Below are positions 1 to 9,203 of a stretch of 37,066 nucleotides of DNA, piece by piece. Location of the stretch: assembly GCA_016928515.1 (NCBI GenBank), contig JAFGKR010000166.1, positions 1 through 37,066 on the forward strand. The letters run 5' to 3'. Position numbers and translations under genes: made by a program. The stretch comes from Bacteroidota bacterium (GTDB lineage: Bacteria; Bacteroidota; Ignavibacteria; SZUA-365). How positions within the stretch are numbered: the stretch's first letter is position 1; each line of letters starts with the position of its first letter. Below the pieces are notes generated by a model. It ran no database searches and had not been told where the DNA came from. It worked only from the letters and a program-made list of their open reading frames with translations.

Positions 1-345
1 CAGGACAAAAAGGCGAAAATCCAGATCTACCACAAGAGCGGGAAGTATCACGGAAAAATCGTCTGGCTCAAGGAGCCGAATGACGAAAGCGGCAAGCCAA
101 AGCTCGACAAGGAGAATCCGGAGGAGTCCTTGCGGACACGACCGTTGTTGGGACTCGTGATGCTGCGGGATTTCGTCTACGATGAGGATCGTGAATGGGA
201 GGACGGCGAAATCTACGACCCGAAAAACGGTAAAACCTACAGCTGCGTGATGACGCTGAGTGAGGACGGCAAGACACTCGACGTCCGGGGGTACATCGGC
301 TTCTCCTTCATCGGCCGTACACAGGTCTGGACGCGGACGGACTGA
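1..345 (+). CDS. DUF2147-like protein, C-terminal part (5' truncated by window edge)
   Basis: Frame 1 is open from base 1: DKKAKIQIYHKSGKYHGKIVWLKEPNDESGKPKLDKENPEES...PLLGLVMLRDF...W.DGEIYDPKNGKTYSCVMTL...LDVRGYIGFSFIGRTQVWTR; matches the DUF2147 C-terminal pattern. Confidence 0.85.
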   Translation, partial: QDKKAKIQIYHKSGKYHGKIVWLKEPNDESGKPKLDKENPEESLRTRPLLGLVMLRDFVYDEDREWEDGEIYDPKNGKTYSCVMTLSEDGKTLDVRGYIGFSFIGRTQVWTRTD

Positions 346-547
346 CCTGCAAGCAGGCATCCCACAACGAAGTTCCGTCCCGCTCTGCGGGAGGAGGCCG
401 GCGGGCGGCGCACATCTGCATTCTTTCCGCTATTGCCCCGGCAAGCCGTCGGCTCAACGTGGCATCTCCGTGGCATCTGCGCCCGGGCCTCTGACAACCG
501 GCCCCTGCATTTTTGCCTGATACCTTCCGCCCGCGCTATCTTGCATA

Positions 548-1621
548 ATGCGGAGCGCAGAAGAAATCCTCAATAAAATCAAAGGGAAAGCACTGCTGGC
601 CCCGATGCTTGCGACCACGGACATCCCGTTCCGCCGTATCTGCCGGGAGTTTGGCGCCGCTCTCACCTGCACGGAAATGGTCAGTGCCGCCGGTATCCTG
701 CGTTCCTCCTCCCGATCCTTCCGCAACGCTGTCTTCGGAGCGGATGAACACCCCATCGCCATACAGCTCGTGGTCGCGGAAGCAGAAGACGGCGCGGCAG
801 CCGCCGCGGAATTGCAATCGCTGCAGCCCGATCTGTTCGACATCAACTGCGGATGTCCGAACGATCGCATATGTGAAGCCGGAGCGGGAGCGCAACTGCT
901 CGAAGACCTGTCCCGTTTCGGCGCCATCATCGCCGCCGTGCGGCGCGTCTCCGAAGTGCCGCTTTCCGTCAAAGTCCGCAACCGCGGATTCACGAAGCAA
1001 CAATCCGTTCGCGATATCGTGCGTACCGCGCAGGACAGTGGAGCCGATCTGATCACGATCCATGCCCGAACGAGAAATACACCGTATAACGTCGCGGCCG
1101 ACTGGACGCACATCGCCGAAGCCGTGAGCGTCGCCCGTATCCCCGTCATCGGCAACGGCGATGTCTTTTCCGCCGACGATGCCTTCCGCATGCTCCGGGA
1201 GACGGGTTGTCATGCAGTCATGATCGCACGAGGCAGCCTGGGCACACCATGGATTTTTCGTGATATTGCCCGGGGAGACTCCTGTGGAATACGGGCTTGT
1301 GCCCCATCCGGCCCCGAAATGCAGCGTCTCGTCCATCGTCATCTCGCGATGATTCGCGATGAATTCGGTCCTGTCCATGCCCTGCCCCGCATCCGGAAAC
1401 ATGCGTTGTGGTATGCGCGATTCTTCACGGGGACGGACGCTCTCCGCAGAGAAATCTTTTCCGTCGAAGATCCGGACGTCATCCTCGCATCCACAGACAG
1501 GTTTTTCGCTTCGGAACCCGATGCGCTCGCACCTGACAGCGTGGAAGCCCGGCGTATTGAACACGCCTTCCGCGAACGCATACTTTTCTGGACGACAAAT
1601 GCGCTGCAGATCGAGGGGTGA
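548..1621 (+). CDS. tRNA-dihydrouridine synthase (Dus family, DusB-like)
   Basis: LLAPMLATTDIPFRRICREFGA, DINCGCPNDRICEAGAGAQLL, TIHARTRN, PVIGNGDVFSADDA, MIARGSLGTPWIF: Dus FMN-barrel motifs. Confidence 0.93.
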   Translation: MRSAEEILNKIKGKALLAPMLATTDIPFRRICREFGAALTCTEMVSAAGILRSSSRSFRNAVFGADEHPIAIQLVVAEAEDGAAAAAELQSLQPDLFDINCGCPNDRICEAGAGAQLLEDLSRFGAIIAAVRRVSEVPLSVKVRNRGFTKQQSVRDIVRTAQDSGADLITIHARTRNTPYNVAADWTHIAEAVSVARIPVIGNGDVFSADDAFRMLRETGCHAVMIARGSLGTPWIFRDIARGDSCGIRACAPSGPEMQRLVHRHLAMIRDEFGPVHALPRIRKHALWYARFFTGTDALRREIFSVEDPDVILASTDRFFASEPDALAPDSVEARRIEHAFRERILFWTTNALQIEG

Positions 1622-1689
1622 GACCGCGCAACCCCTTCGCGAATGATCCGTACATAAAGAGAACTGACAAGAATCCCAACGGGAGAATC

Positions 1690-2850
1690 ATGCTTCACGT
1701 TTCGCATCTCCGAAAGGAATTCACGAATATCGTCGCCGTCGATGACGTATCCTTCTCGGTACAACCAGGACAGATCTTCGGCCTCATCGGACCCAATGGA
1801 GCGGGAAAATCAACCACGATCCGCATGATCATGGATATCATTCAGCCCGACGCAGGGCAAGTGACAATCGACGGTCATCCGATGAACGCTTCGGCGAAAA
1901 ATATCATCGGATACCTGCCCGAGGAGCGCGGCCTGTACCGGAAAAACAAGCTGATCAATGTCATCAGCTATTTCGGCGCGCTCAAGGGCCTCACCCCGCG
2001 TGCCGCCCGTGATGCGGCACGTCCGCTGCTCGATCTGTTCGATCTCACGAAATACGAAAACCGGAATATCGAAGAGCTCTCGAAAGGCAATCAGCAGAAG
2101 GTCCAATTCATCATCTCCATTCTGCACCAGCCGCGCTTGCTCGTGCTCGATGAGCTGTTCGCCGGCCTCGATCCGGTGAACCAGGTCCTGATGAAGGATG
2201 AGCTGCTGCAGCTCCGCCGGGAGAACCGTGCGATCATCTTCTCCACGCATCAGATGGACCAGGCCGAGAAGCTCTGCGATGATCTGATGATGATCAACCG
2301 GGGGAAAACGGTGCTGCACGGCACACCCACCGGCATCAAACAACAACATGGCCGTAACGCACTGCATGTCGAGTTCACCGGAGACGGTTCCTTCCTCCGG
2401 GAGATCGACGGTGTGGTCTCCGTCGATCTCGCACAGAATTATGCTGAAATCGAACTGCGTGATGACGTCCGCACAAACGATATTGTATCCGCCATGCTGC
2501 CTCGGCTCGAACTGCATCACGTCGCACGCATCGAACCGTCGCTGCAGTCCATTTTCATCACCGTCGTCGGCCGCGACAATGTCGCAGCGGGAGAGGATAC
2601 CGCGACGGCACAACCTGCTCCGCCACGGATGAGCAGCAAGGATCCCCGTGTACGGAAACCTTTCGTCAATATGCTGATCTTTTTCGCGGTTGGACTCATA
2701 CTCTCCTTCAATCTCCGCGAAGGCATCGACACGGTCATGCTGCTGTTCGTACTCGCAGCATTCGCGGGCATGGTAATCTCCTATGTCAAATTCACCAGAG
2801 CACGCAGAGAACTGCAGCGCGAGTACATCCACGAGGAGGAACAGAAATGA
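1690..2850 (+). CDS. ABC transporter ATP-binding protein (NatA-like) with C-terminal two-helix membrane extension
   Basis: Walker A GPNGAGKST, signature LSKGNQQKVQ, Walker B LLVLDELFAGLDP, H-loop STHQMDQAE. Start chosen at MLHVSHLRKEF rather than the upstream in-frame Met at 1618. Confidence 0.93.
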   Translation: MLHVSHLRKEFTNIVAVDDVSFSVQPGQIFGLIGPNGAGKSTTIRMIMDIIQPDAGQVTIDGHPMNASAKNIIGYLPEERGLYRKNKLINVISYFGALKGLTPRAARDAARPLLDLFDLTKYENRNIEELSKGNQQKVQFIISILHQPRLLVLDELFAGLDPVNQVLMKDELLQLRRENRAIIFSTHQMDQAEKLCDDLMMINRGKTVLHGTPTGIKQQHGRNALHVEFTGDGSFLREIDGVVSVDLAQNYAEIELRDDVRTNDIVSAMLPRLELHHVARIEPSLQSIFITVVGRDNVAAGEDTATAQPAPPRMSSKDPRVRKPFVNMLIFFAVGLILSFNLREGIDTVMLLFVLAAFAGMVISYVKFTRARRELQREYIHEEEQK

Positions 2851-4100
2851 AACTGACGACCAAGGCGATACGTGTTGCGCTCTGGGAATTCGTCGAGCGC
2901 GTCAAAACGAAAAGTTTTCTGATCAGCCTGTTCCTCACCCCGGGTATCATGGTGCTCTTTGCCGCCGGTCCCGCTCTGCTCAAGGATTCCCTCGAAACGA
3001 CGGAATCCCAGCGCATTGCCATCTTTGATGGAAGCGGTATCGTCTTTGACAGTCTCAACGCCTCACTGCAGGAGTCACCGACACTGGCGAACGGAAAGCC
3101 GAAGTATATTCCGGAACGTATTCCGGACGACGGCCGCCCCCTGTCCGCCATCAAGACCGAACTCGACACGGCCTTGCTGCGCGAAGAATTTTCCGCCGTG
3201 ATACTGATACCCGCGGGAGTCCTCGATTCACACGTCGTGGAATATCGCTCGCAGAATGTGTCGGATATCGAAGGGATCACCATCCTGGAACGACGCGTCT
3301 CGCGCATCATCACCGGATACAAGATTTCACACGCCGGTCTGGATCCCGACCGGGTGCGTGTATTGAACCGCGGGACCGACATGCGCACTGTGCGCATTTC
3401 GGAGAAAGGAGAAAAGGAGTCCGGTTTCCTCGAATCCTTCGGCCTCGCCTACGTGTTTCTCATTTTCATGCTCATCATGATTCTGTCCTCGGGACAGATG
3501 CTCGTGCGCAGCATGGTCGAGGAGAAAAGCAACCGGATCGTGGAGGTCCTGATCTCGTCCTGCTCCCCGATGGATCTGATGTTCGGCAAAATCGTCGGCA
3601 TCAGTCTGCTTGCCATCGTGCAGGTTCTGTTCTGGACGGCGATCGGAGTGCTGCTGGTGTACGCCGTCGATCTGCGCAATCTGCCGCTGGAAAATATCTG
3701 GCTGATGGTCGTGTATTTCATTCTCGGCTTTTTCCTGTATGCGGGGATATTCGTGGCATTCGGCTGTTTCGCCTCCACTGAACAGGAGGCACAGCAGATG
3801 ACCGGGTATCTGTCCATGCTGCTGATGCTGCCGATCATCATTGCCGTCATCGCGACACAGAGTCCGAACAATCCCGTGCTTGTCGGGCTGACGATGATCC
3901 CCCTGATCACCCCGCAGATGATGTTCGTGCGTCTCCCGATTACAACCCCTCCGACCTGGGAAATTGCATTGAGCCTCGGAATCCTCGTATGTTCCATCAT
4001 TATCGTCACCTGGATCGCGGCGAAAATCTTCCGGACCGGCATTCTGTTGACAGGGAAGCGACCGGGACTCGAAGAGATCTGGCGCTGGATCCGCGCCTGA
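2847..4100 (+). CDS. ABC transporter permease (ABC-2/NatB-like)
   Basis: N-terminal TM, large extracytoplasmic segment, then several TM helices; SNRIVEVLISSCSPMDLMFGKIVG motif typical of NatB/YhaP-like permeases. ATGA overlap with the ATPase gene; strong SD (gaggagg) upstream. Confidence 0.92.
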   Translation: MKLTTKAIRVALWEFVERVKTKSFLISLFLTPGIMVLFAAGPALLKDSLETTESQRIAIFDGSGIVFDSLNASLQESPTLANGKPKYIPERIPDDGRPLSAIKTELDTALLREEFSAVILIPAGVLDSHVVEYRSQNVSDIEGITILERRVSRIITGYKISHAGLDPDRVRVLNRGTDMRTVRISEKGEKESGFLESFGLAYVFLIFMLIMILSSGQMLVRSMVEEKSNRIVEVLISSCSPMDLMFGKIVGISLLAIVQVLFWTAIGVLLVYAVDLRNLPLENIWLMVVYFILGFFLYAGIFVAFGCFASTEQEAQQMTGYLSMLLMLPIIIAVIATQSPNNPVLVGLTMIPLITPQMMFVRLPITTPPTWEIALSLGILVCSIIIVTWIAAKIFRTGILLTGKRPGLEEIWRWIRA

Positions 4101-4109
4101 GGAGAAAGC

Positions 4110-4268
4110 ATGAAAGACCTGCTGTTTGTCATCGCCCTGATCGTCCTGATCATCGTCGCCCTGAAAATACTTTTCTGGGCAATATCCAAAGTCATCGTCA
4201 TCGCCGTCATCGCGGCGGCGGTATATATCGGATTTCGTATGCTCACCGCCCGGAAGAGAGGCGGCTGA
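4110..4268 (+). CDS. Small single/double-span membrane protein (52 aa), not in supplied ORF track
   Basis: MKDLLFVIALIVLIIVALKILFWAISKVIVIAVIAAAVYIGFRMLTARKRGG; SD-like ggagaaagc just before ATG; sits tightly between permease and der. Confidence 0.6.
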   Translation: MKDLLFVIALIVLIIVALKILFWAISKVIVIAVIAAAVYIGFRMLTARKRGG

Positions 4269-4283
4269 GCGGGAGTTCCCCGC

Positions 4284-5603
4284 ATGAACAAACCCATCGT
4301 GGCTATCGTCGGCCGCCCGAACGTGGGGAAATCCACGTTGTTCAACCGTATCATCGGTGCACGCAAGGCCATCGTAGACGATCAGCCGGGCGTCACCCGC
4401 GACCGGCACTACGCCGAAACGGACTGGTCCGGTCGCGAATTCGTACTCATCGACACCGGCGGCTACGTCCCGGAATCAGACGACGTCTTCGAACGCGCCA
4501 TTCGCGAACAGGTCCGCATCTCCGTCGAGGAAGCGGCGGTGATCGTTTTCGTCGTCGACGGACAGGAGGGATTGTATCCCATCGACATGGAAGTGGCGCA
4601 ACTGCTGCGGAAAAGCGAGAAGAAGGTGGTTCTCGCCGTCAACAAGATCGACAGCCGGAAGTACGAAATGAATCAGGCGGAATTCTACGCGCTCGGTCTC
4701 GGCGATCCACATCCGGTCTCCGCGATCAGCGGTCGCAGTTCCGGCGACCTTCTGGATGTGATCGTCGAGGGATTTCCGCCGCCCGACGAGGAGGAAGCGC
4801 TTCCGCATATGCAGCTCGCCATCATCGGCCGGCCGAATGTCGGAAAATCCTCCATCACCAATGCCATCATCGGTGCCGAACGTTCCATCGTGACGGATGT
4901 GCCCGGCACAACGCGCGATTCCATCGATTCGACCCTGACGTATGAGGGACGCACCATCACGCTCGTCGACACCGCAGGCCTGCGCCGGAAAAGCCGCGTC
5001 AGGGAAAATGTGGAATACTTCTCCACCCTGCGCACGCTCAAAAGCATTCAACGCTGTGACGTGGCATTGTGCCTGCTCGACGGTGCGGACGGGATGACGC
5101 ATCAGGATATCGACGTCCTGAATGAAGCCATCCGCTTCAACAAAGGCGTCGTGATAGCCGTCAACAAGTGGGACCTCGTCGAAAAGGATCACAAGACGGC
5201 CGACCTGATCACCAAGGATATTTATGCGCGGGTGAAGATGTTCGATTACATCCCCGTGATCTTCGTCTCCGCCATGACACGCCAGCGCGTGCTCAAGGCG
5301 CTGGATCTCTGTCTCACCGTTTATGACGAGCGAGCGAAACGCATTCCCACATCCGAGCTGAACGACAGCATCCTCGAAATCCTGCGCACGACACCGCCAC
5401 CTTCGACACCGACCGGCAAACAGGTCAAGATCTTTTACGCGACACAGGTGCGGGAAGAACCGCCCGTCATTGTACTTTTCGCCAACGAGCCCAAATACAT
5501 TCCCGAAAGCTACCGGCGTTTCGTGGAACGGCAGATTCGCGGACTCTGGGGATTCACCGGTGTTCCCCTCACGGTGCAGTTCCGCAGAACCAAACCGGAA
5601 TAA
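4284..5603 (+). CDS. der: Ribosome biogenesis GTPase Der (EngA), tandem G domains
   Basis: Two GRPNVGKS P-loops, two NK[IW]D motifs, DTGG/DTAG motifs and C-terminal KH-like domain. Confidence 0.97.
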   Translation: MNKPIVAIVGRPNVGKSTLFNRIIGARKAIVDDQPGVTRDRHYAETDWSGREFVLIDTGGYVPESDDVFERAIREQVRISVEEAAVIVFVVDGQEGLYPIDMEVAQLLRKSEKKVVLAVNKIDSRKYEMNQAEFYALGLGDPHPVSAISGRSSGDLLDVIVEGFPPPDEEEALPHMQLAIIGRPNVGKSSITNAIIGAERSIVTDVPGTTRDSIDSTLTYEGRTITLVDTAGLRRKSRVRENVEYFSTLRTLKSIQRCDVALCLLDGADGMTHQDIDVLNEAIRFNKGVVIAVNKWDLVEKDHKTADLITKDIYARVKMFDYIPVIFVSAMTRQRVLKALDLCLTVYDERAKRIPTSELNDSILEILRTTPPPSTPTGKQVKIFYATQVREEPPVIVLFANEPKYIPESYRRFVERQIRGLWGFTGVPLTVQFRRTKPE

Positions 5604-5625
5604 CCGGCATCACATAGGAATAACG

Positions 5626-5655
5626 CGGGAAGCGGAAATTTCCCTCCCGCTTTTC
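5626..5655 (+). terminator. Probable Rho-independent terminator after der
   Basis: GCGGGA ... inner GGAAATTTCC ... TCCCGC followed by TTTT. Confidence 0.6.
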
Positions 5656-5698
5656 GTGTTGTAGACAATGTATGTCCCTCCGCAGAATCAGAGTACCC

Positions 5699-7651
5699 AT
5701 GAGCAAGCAACAGCAACGACAGAGACAACAACAGGAAGAACAGAAACCACAATTCCCCATGCAGGGCATGAGTATGTACCGGTGGTTCCTCATCGCCCTC
5801 GTCATCATTTTCGGACTGCAGTTTTTCTGGAACTGGTCCCAGCAGGGATCCTCCCTCCCCTACACCAGTTTCAAGGACATGGTGCGCAACGGAAAAATCA
5901 CCAAGGTCGAAATCGATCAGGGAATGCTCACGGCGTTCGAGAAATCCGCCGGCGACAAGAAGGATGCCTCCTCCGGAAAGTCCTACAACGTCGTCATCCC
6001 CACATCGGTGCAGGACGACAATCTCATGTCGCTGCTCGAGGAGAATGACGTCACCGTGGTCGCGATCAAGGACACCTCGGAGCTGTGGAACACCATCATC
6101 TGGTTCATCCTTCCCATCGCGCTGATGCTCGGATTCTTTTTCTTCATGAGTGCTCGCCTGCGCGGCTCCGGTGGTGGACCGGGCGGTCTCCTGTCCATGG
6201 GGAAAATGAATGCCCAGGCGTACACGAAAGAGAAGGTGAAGACCACCTTCGACGACGTCGCCGGGTCGAAGGAGCAGAAGGAGGCGCTCTATGAGATCAT
6301 TCACTTCCTCCGTCGACCGCAGGACTTCCACCGCCTCGGCGGACGCGCTCCCAAGGGTGTGCTGTTGGTCGGTCCTCCGGGAACTGGAAAGACGCTGCTC
6401 GCACGTGCAGTCGCCGGCGAGGCCGGTGTACCGTTTTTCCACGTCTCCGGCTCAGCCTTCCTCGAAATGCTCGTCGGTGTGGGGGCGAGTCGTGTGCGGG
6501 ATCTGTTCGCCACGGCGAAGAAAAACACGCCCTGCATCATTTTCGTTGACGAGATCGATTCCATCGGCCGCCGGCGCGGAGGGATACAGGGATTCTACGG
6601 CGGTGGGGCCAGCGAGATGGAGCAGACGTTGAATCAGCTGCTTTCGGAGATGGACGGATTCGAACCGAACGAGGACGTCATCGTCATGGCCGCCACGAAC
6701 CAGCCCGATGTGCTGGATCCGGCGCTGTTGCGTCCGGGCCGTTTCGATCGCCGCATCACCGTCGATCTCCCGAACCTGCAGGAGCGGGAAGCGATCCTCA
6801 ACGTGCACACGCGCAAAGTGCCCCTCGGCGAAGATGTGAACCTCAAGGATGTCGCGCGCAGCACGCCCGGCAATTCCGGCGCGGATCTGAAAAATCTCGT
6901 CAACGAGGCAGCCATCCTCGCATCGAAAAAACGCAAGGACCAGGTGGAGCGCGAGGACTTCATGAACGCGCTCGATACCATCATGCTGGGGCACGTGCGA
7001 TCGAGCGTCATTCTCAGCGAGGAGGAGAAACGCCGAACTGCGTATCATGAAGGCGGACACGCCCTCATCGCCAAACTCACACCGGGCTCCGATCCCGTCA
7101 CCAAGGTGTCCATCGTCCCCCGCGGGCGCGCCCTGGGCGTCACCATGCAGACCCCCCTGGATGAACGCCATAACTACACGGAAGACTACCTTCTTTCCCG
7201 CCTCGCCGTCCTGCTCGGCGGACGTGCGGCGGAACTGTTGGTGTTCGACAGCATTTCCACCGGTGCGGAGAATGATCTCACACATTGCACGACGCTCGCC
7301 CGCAACATGGTTGCGCGCTACGGCATGAGCGAAAAGCTCGGGAACATGTCACTGATGGATCCTGGCGGGGAATCATACATCAATGAGAATCCCTTCGCAC
7401 AGCGCAATTTCAGTGACGATACCCTCGAACTGGTGGACAGCGAAACGCGGCGCCTGATCGATGACGCCTACGACAAGGCCAAAACCATGCTCCGCGAACA
7501 CCGTGACACACTTGACCTTATCGCCAAAGCACTGCTCCAGCACGAAGGATTGGATGGGCACGAACTCGACGTGATCATCAACGAGAAGCGGATTCCCGAG
7601 ACCCTGCAGGCGAACGGGAATTCCAACGAGGCTGCAATCCAAAACCAATAG
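5699..7651 (+). CDS. ftsH: ATP-dependent zinc metalloprotease FtsH
   Basis: [23 protein letters not shown] region, HEGGH zinc motif, TGAENDL third ligand; two N-terminal TMs. Start at MSKQQ (5699) or upstream Met 5672 is ambiguous. Confidence 0.96.
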   Translation: MSKQQQRQRQQQEEQKPQFPMQGMSMYRWFLIALVIIFGLQFFWNWSQQGSSLPYTSFKDMVRNGKITKVEIDQGMLTAFEKSAGDKKDASSGKSYNVVIPTSVQDDNLMSLLEENDVTVVAIKDTSELWNTIIWFILPIALMLGFFFFMSARLRGSGGGPGGLLSMGKMNAQAYTKEKVKTTFDDVAGSKEQKEALYEIIHFLRRPQDFHRLGGRAPKGVLLVGPPGTGKTLLARAVAGEAGVPFFHVSGSAFLEMLVGVGASRVRDLFATAKKNTPCIIFVDEIDSIGRRRGGIQGFYGGGASEMEQTLNQLLSEMDGFEPNEDVIVMAATNQPDVLDPALLRPGRFDRRITVDLPNLQEREAILNVHTRKVPLGEDVNLKDVARSTPGNSGADLKNLVNEAAILASKKRKDQVEREDFMNALDTIMLGHVRSSVILSEEEKRRTAYHEGGHALIAKLTPGSDPVTKVSIVPRGRALGVTMQTPLDERHNYTEDYLLSRLAVLLGGRAAELLVFDSISTGAENDLTHCTTLARNMVARYGMSEKLGNMSLMDPGGESYINENPFAQRNFSDDTLELVDSETRRLIDDAYDKAKTMLREHRDTLDLIAKALLQHEGLDGHELDVIINEKRIPETLQANGNSNEAAIQNQ

Positions 7652-7662
7652 TGCAATCCAGT

Positions 7663-7685
7663 AACCTGTTGTGAAATAACAGGTT
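7663..7685. terminator. Small hairpin AACCTGTT-N7-AACAGGTT in convergent ftsH/rsmB gap
   Basis: Perfect 8-bp inverted repeat directly upstream of a second, stronger hairpin. Confidence 0.45.
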
Positions 7686-7695
7686 GCGTTATATT

Positions 7696-7731
7696 TTAGC
7701 CCGCACTAAAATATTTTTTAGTGCGGGCTAA
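7696..7731. terminator. Strong bidirectional terminator-like hairpin
   Basis: TTAGCCCGCACTAAAA-TATT-TTTTAGTGCGGGCTAA: 16-bp perfect stem between convergent ftsH and rsmB. Confidence 0.8.
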
Positions 7732-7821
7732 TTTCTTTGTGGAACTCTGTACTGCGAGCCGGCGCTTCGCTCGTACAGTCTCACGGATTGGCGTCCATTT
7801 CACTGATCCGCGACTTCCTGC

Positions 7822-9183
7822 CTACTGCCTTTTCCGCAGTCGAGCGGCGAAGGCACCGTCCATACGATGTCTGTGCGGAAAGGTTGCGAGAAAGCCTTCA
7901 TCGTTAACGACACGGTTGGGCAGCAGCTCCTCGGCATGCTCGAGCTCGAATTCGGAGTGCGCTTCAAGAAACGGCTTCACGATGCCCTCGTTCTCTTCCG
8001 GTTCGATGGTGCAGGTGCTGTATAGGAGCACACCACCCGGCTTGACGAGTCTCGCTGCATTCTCGATGATATTTTTCTGCAGGAGTGCGAGCTTGCGAAT
8101 ATCCTCCAGGTCGCGCTTCCACTTGATGTCCGGCTTCTTGCTCAATGTACCGAGACCGGAACACGGCGCGTCCACCAGCACCTTGTCCGCCGGCTCCAGT
8201 TCGATGCTCTCCGCGAGTCCCTCGACGGTTTCGATGATGCTGGCACCAATGCGTTCGGCCGCCTGACGCACGAGATTCAAACGCACGTCATAGCGGTCCA
8301 CTGCGATGATACGTCCCTGGTTCTGCATGTGCTCCGCCGCATGCAGGGACTTCCCCCCCGGTGCGGCGCAAAGGTCGATCAGTGTCTCCCCGGGTTGCGG
8401 TGCAAGCAGGTCGCCGACCAGACCGGCACTTTCATCCTGAATCGTGAACAGCCCTTCCGTGAAAAGGCGACTCTGACGAATGTTCGGCAGGTTGCGCACG
8501 GTGACGTAATCACGCATGTAAAAACACCTGCGGTAATCGATGCCGACCTCCACCAGCTCGTTGACGAAGCTGCGATAGTCGATCTTGAGGGGATTCGGAC
8601 GCAGCGTCAGAAATGGACGCATATTGTTCGCTTTGCACAGGGATTCCGTTTCCTCGAACCCATAGCGCGCATGCCATCGTTTAACCATCCAGGGCGGATG
8701 GGAATGCACGACGGAGAGATATTGAATCTCGTCATTCGTCGCCAGAGGATAACGAATGTTCTCCACATTGCGTGCAATGTTGCGCAGGAGGCCGTTCATT
8801 GTGTCAGCCAGGCGTTGTCCGCGGTATTTTTTCACGAACTCCACCGCCTCGTTCACGGCGGCGTGATGCGGAATACGGGTCAGGAACAGGATCTGATATA
8901 ACGCCACCCGCAGCGCGCTACGTACGTTCGGAGCCACCTTGGAATATTGCCCGTGATAGAAACCCGTGAGCACCCAGTCAAGCTTGGACTGGTTGCGAAG
9001 AACACCGTGCACCAGCTCGTTCAGCAGGCGTTTGTCGGGGGGATTCAGGTCGCCCATTTCAAGCTCGATATCGATCAGCTTGTCAAGATAGGCATCCGTC
9101 CGCTCGACCCGCGTGAGGATTTTCACCGCAATGCCGCGCACCCCCGTGTACAAAGGGGGAAGGGAGTGGGAGTCGTTGGTCAT
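7822..9183 (-). CDS. rsmB: 16S rRNA (cytosine(967)-C(5))-methyltransferase RsmB
   Basis: NusB-like N-terminal domain, LIDLCAAPGGKSLHAAE SAM motif, VDAPCSGLGTLSKKPDIKW, LLYSTCTIEPEENE. Confidence 0.95.
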   Translation of the reverse strand: MTNDSHSLPPLYTGVRGIAVKILTRVERTDAYLDKLIDIELEMGDLNPPDKRLLNELVHGVLRNQSKLDWVLTGFYHGQYSKVAPNVRSALRVALYQILFLTRIPHHAAVNEAVEFVKKYRGQRLADTMNGLLRNIARNVENIRYPLATNDEIQYLSVVHSHPPWMVKRWHARYGFEETESLCKANNMRPFLTLRPNPLKIDYRSFVNELVEVGIDYRRCFYMRDYVTVRNLPNIRQSRLFTEGLFTIQDESAGLVGDLLAPQPGETLIDLCAAPGGKSLHAAEHMQNQGRIIAVDRYDVRLNLVRQAAERIGASIIETVEGLAESIELEPADKVLVDAPCSGLGTLSKKPDIKWKRDLEDIRKLALLQKNIIENAARLVKPGGVLLYSTCTIEPEENEGIVKPFLEAHSEFELEHAEELLPNRVVNDEGFLATFPHRHRMDGAFAARLRKRQ

Positions 9184-9203
9184 AGGTCCTGTATCGCTAT
9201 GGG

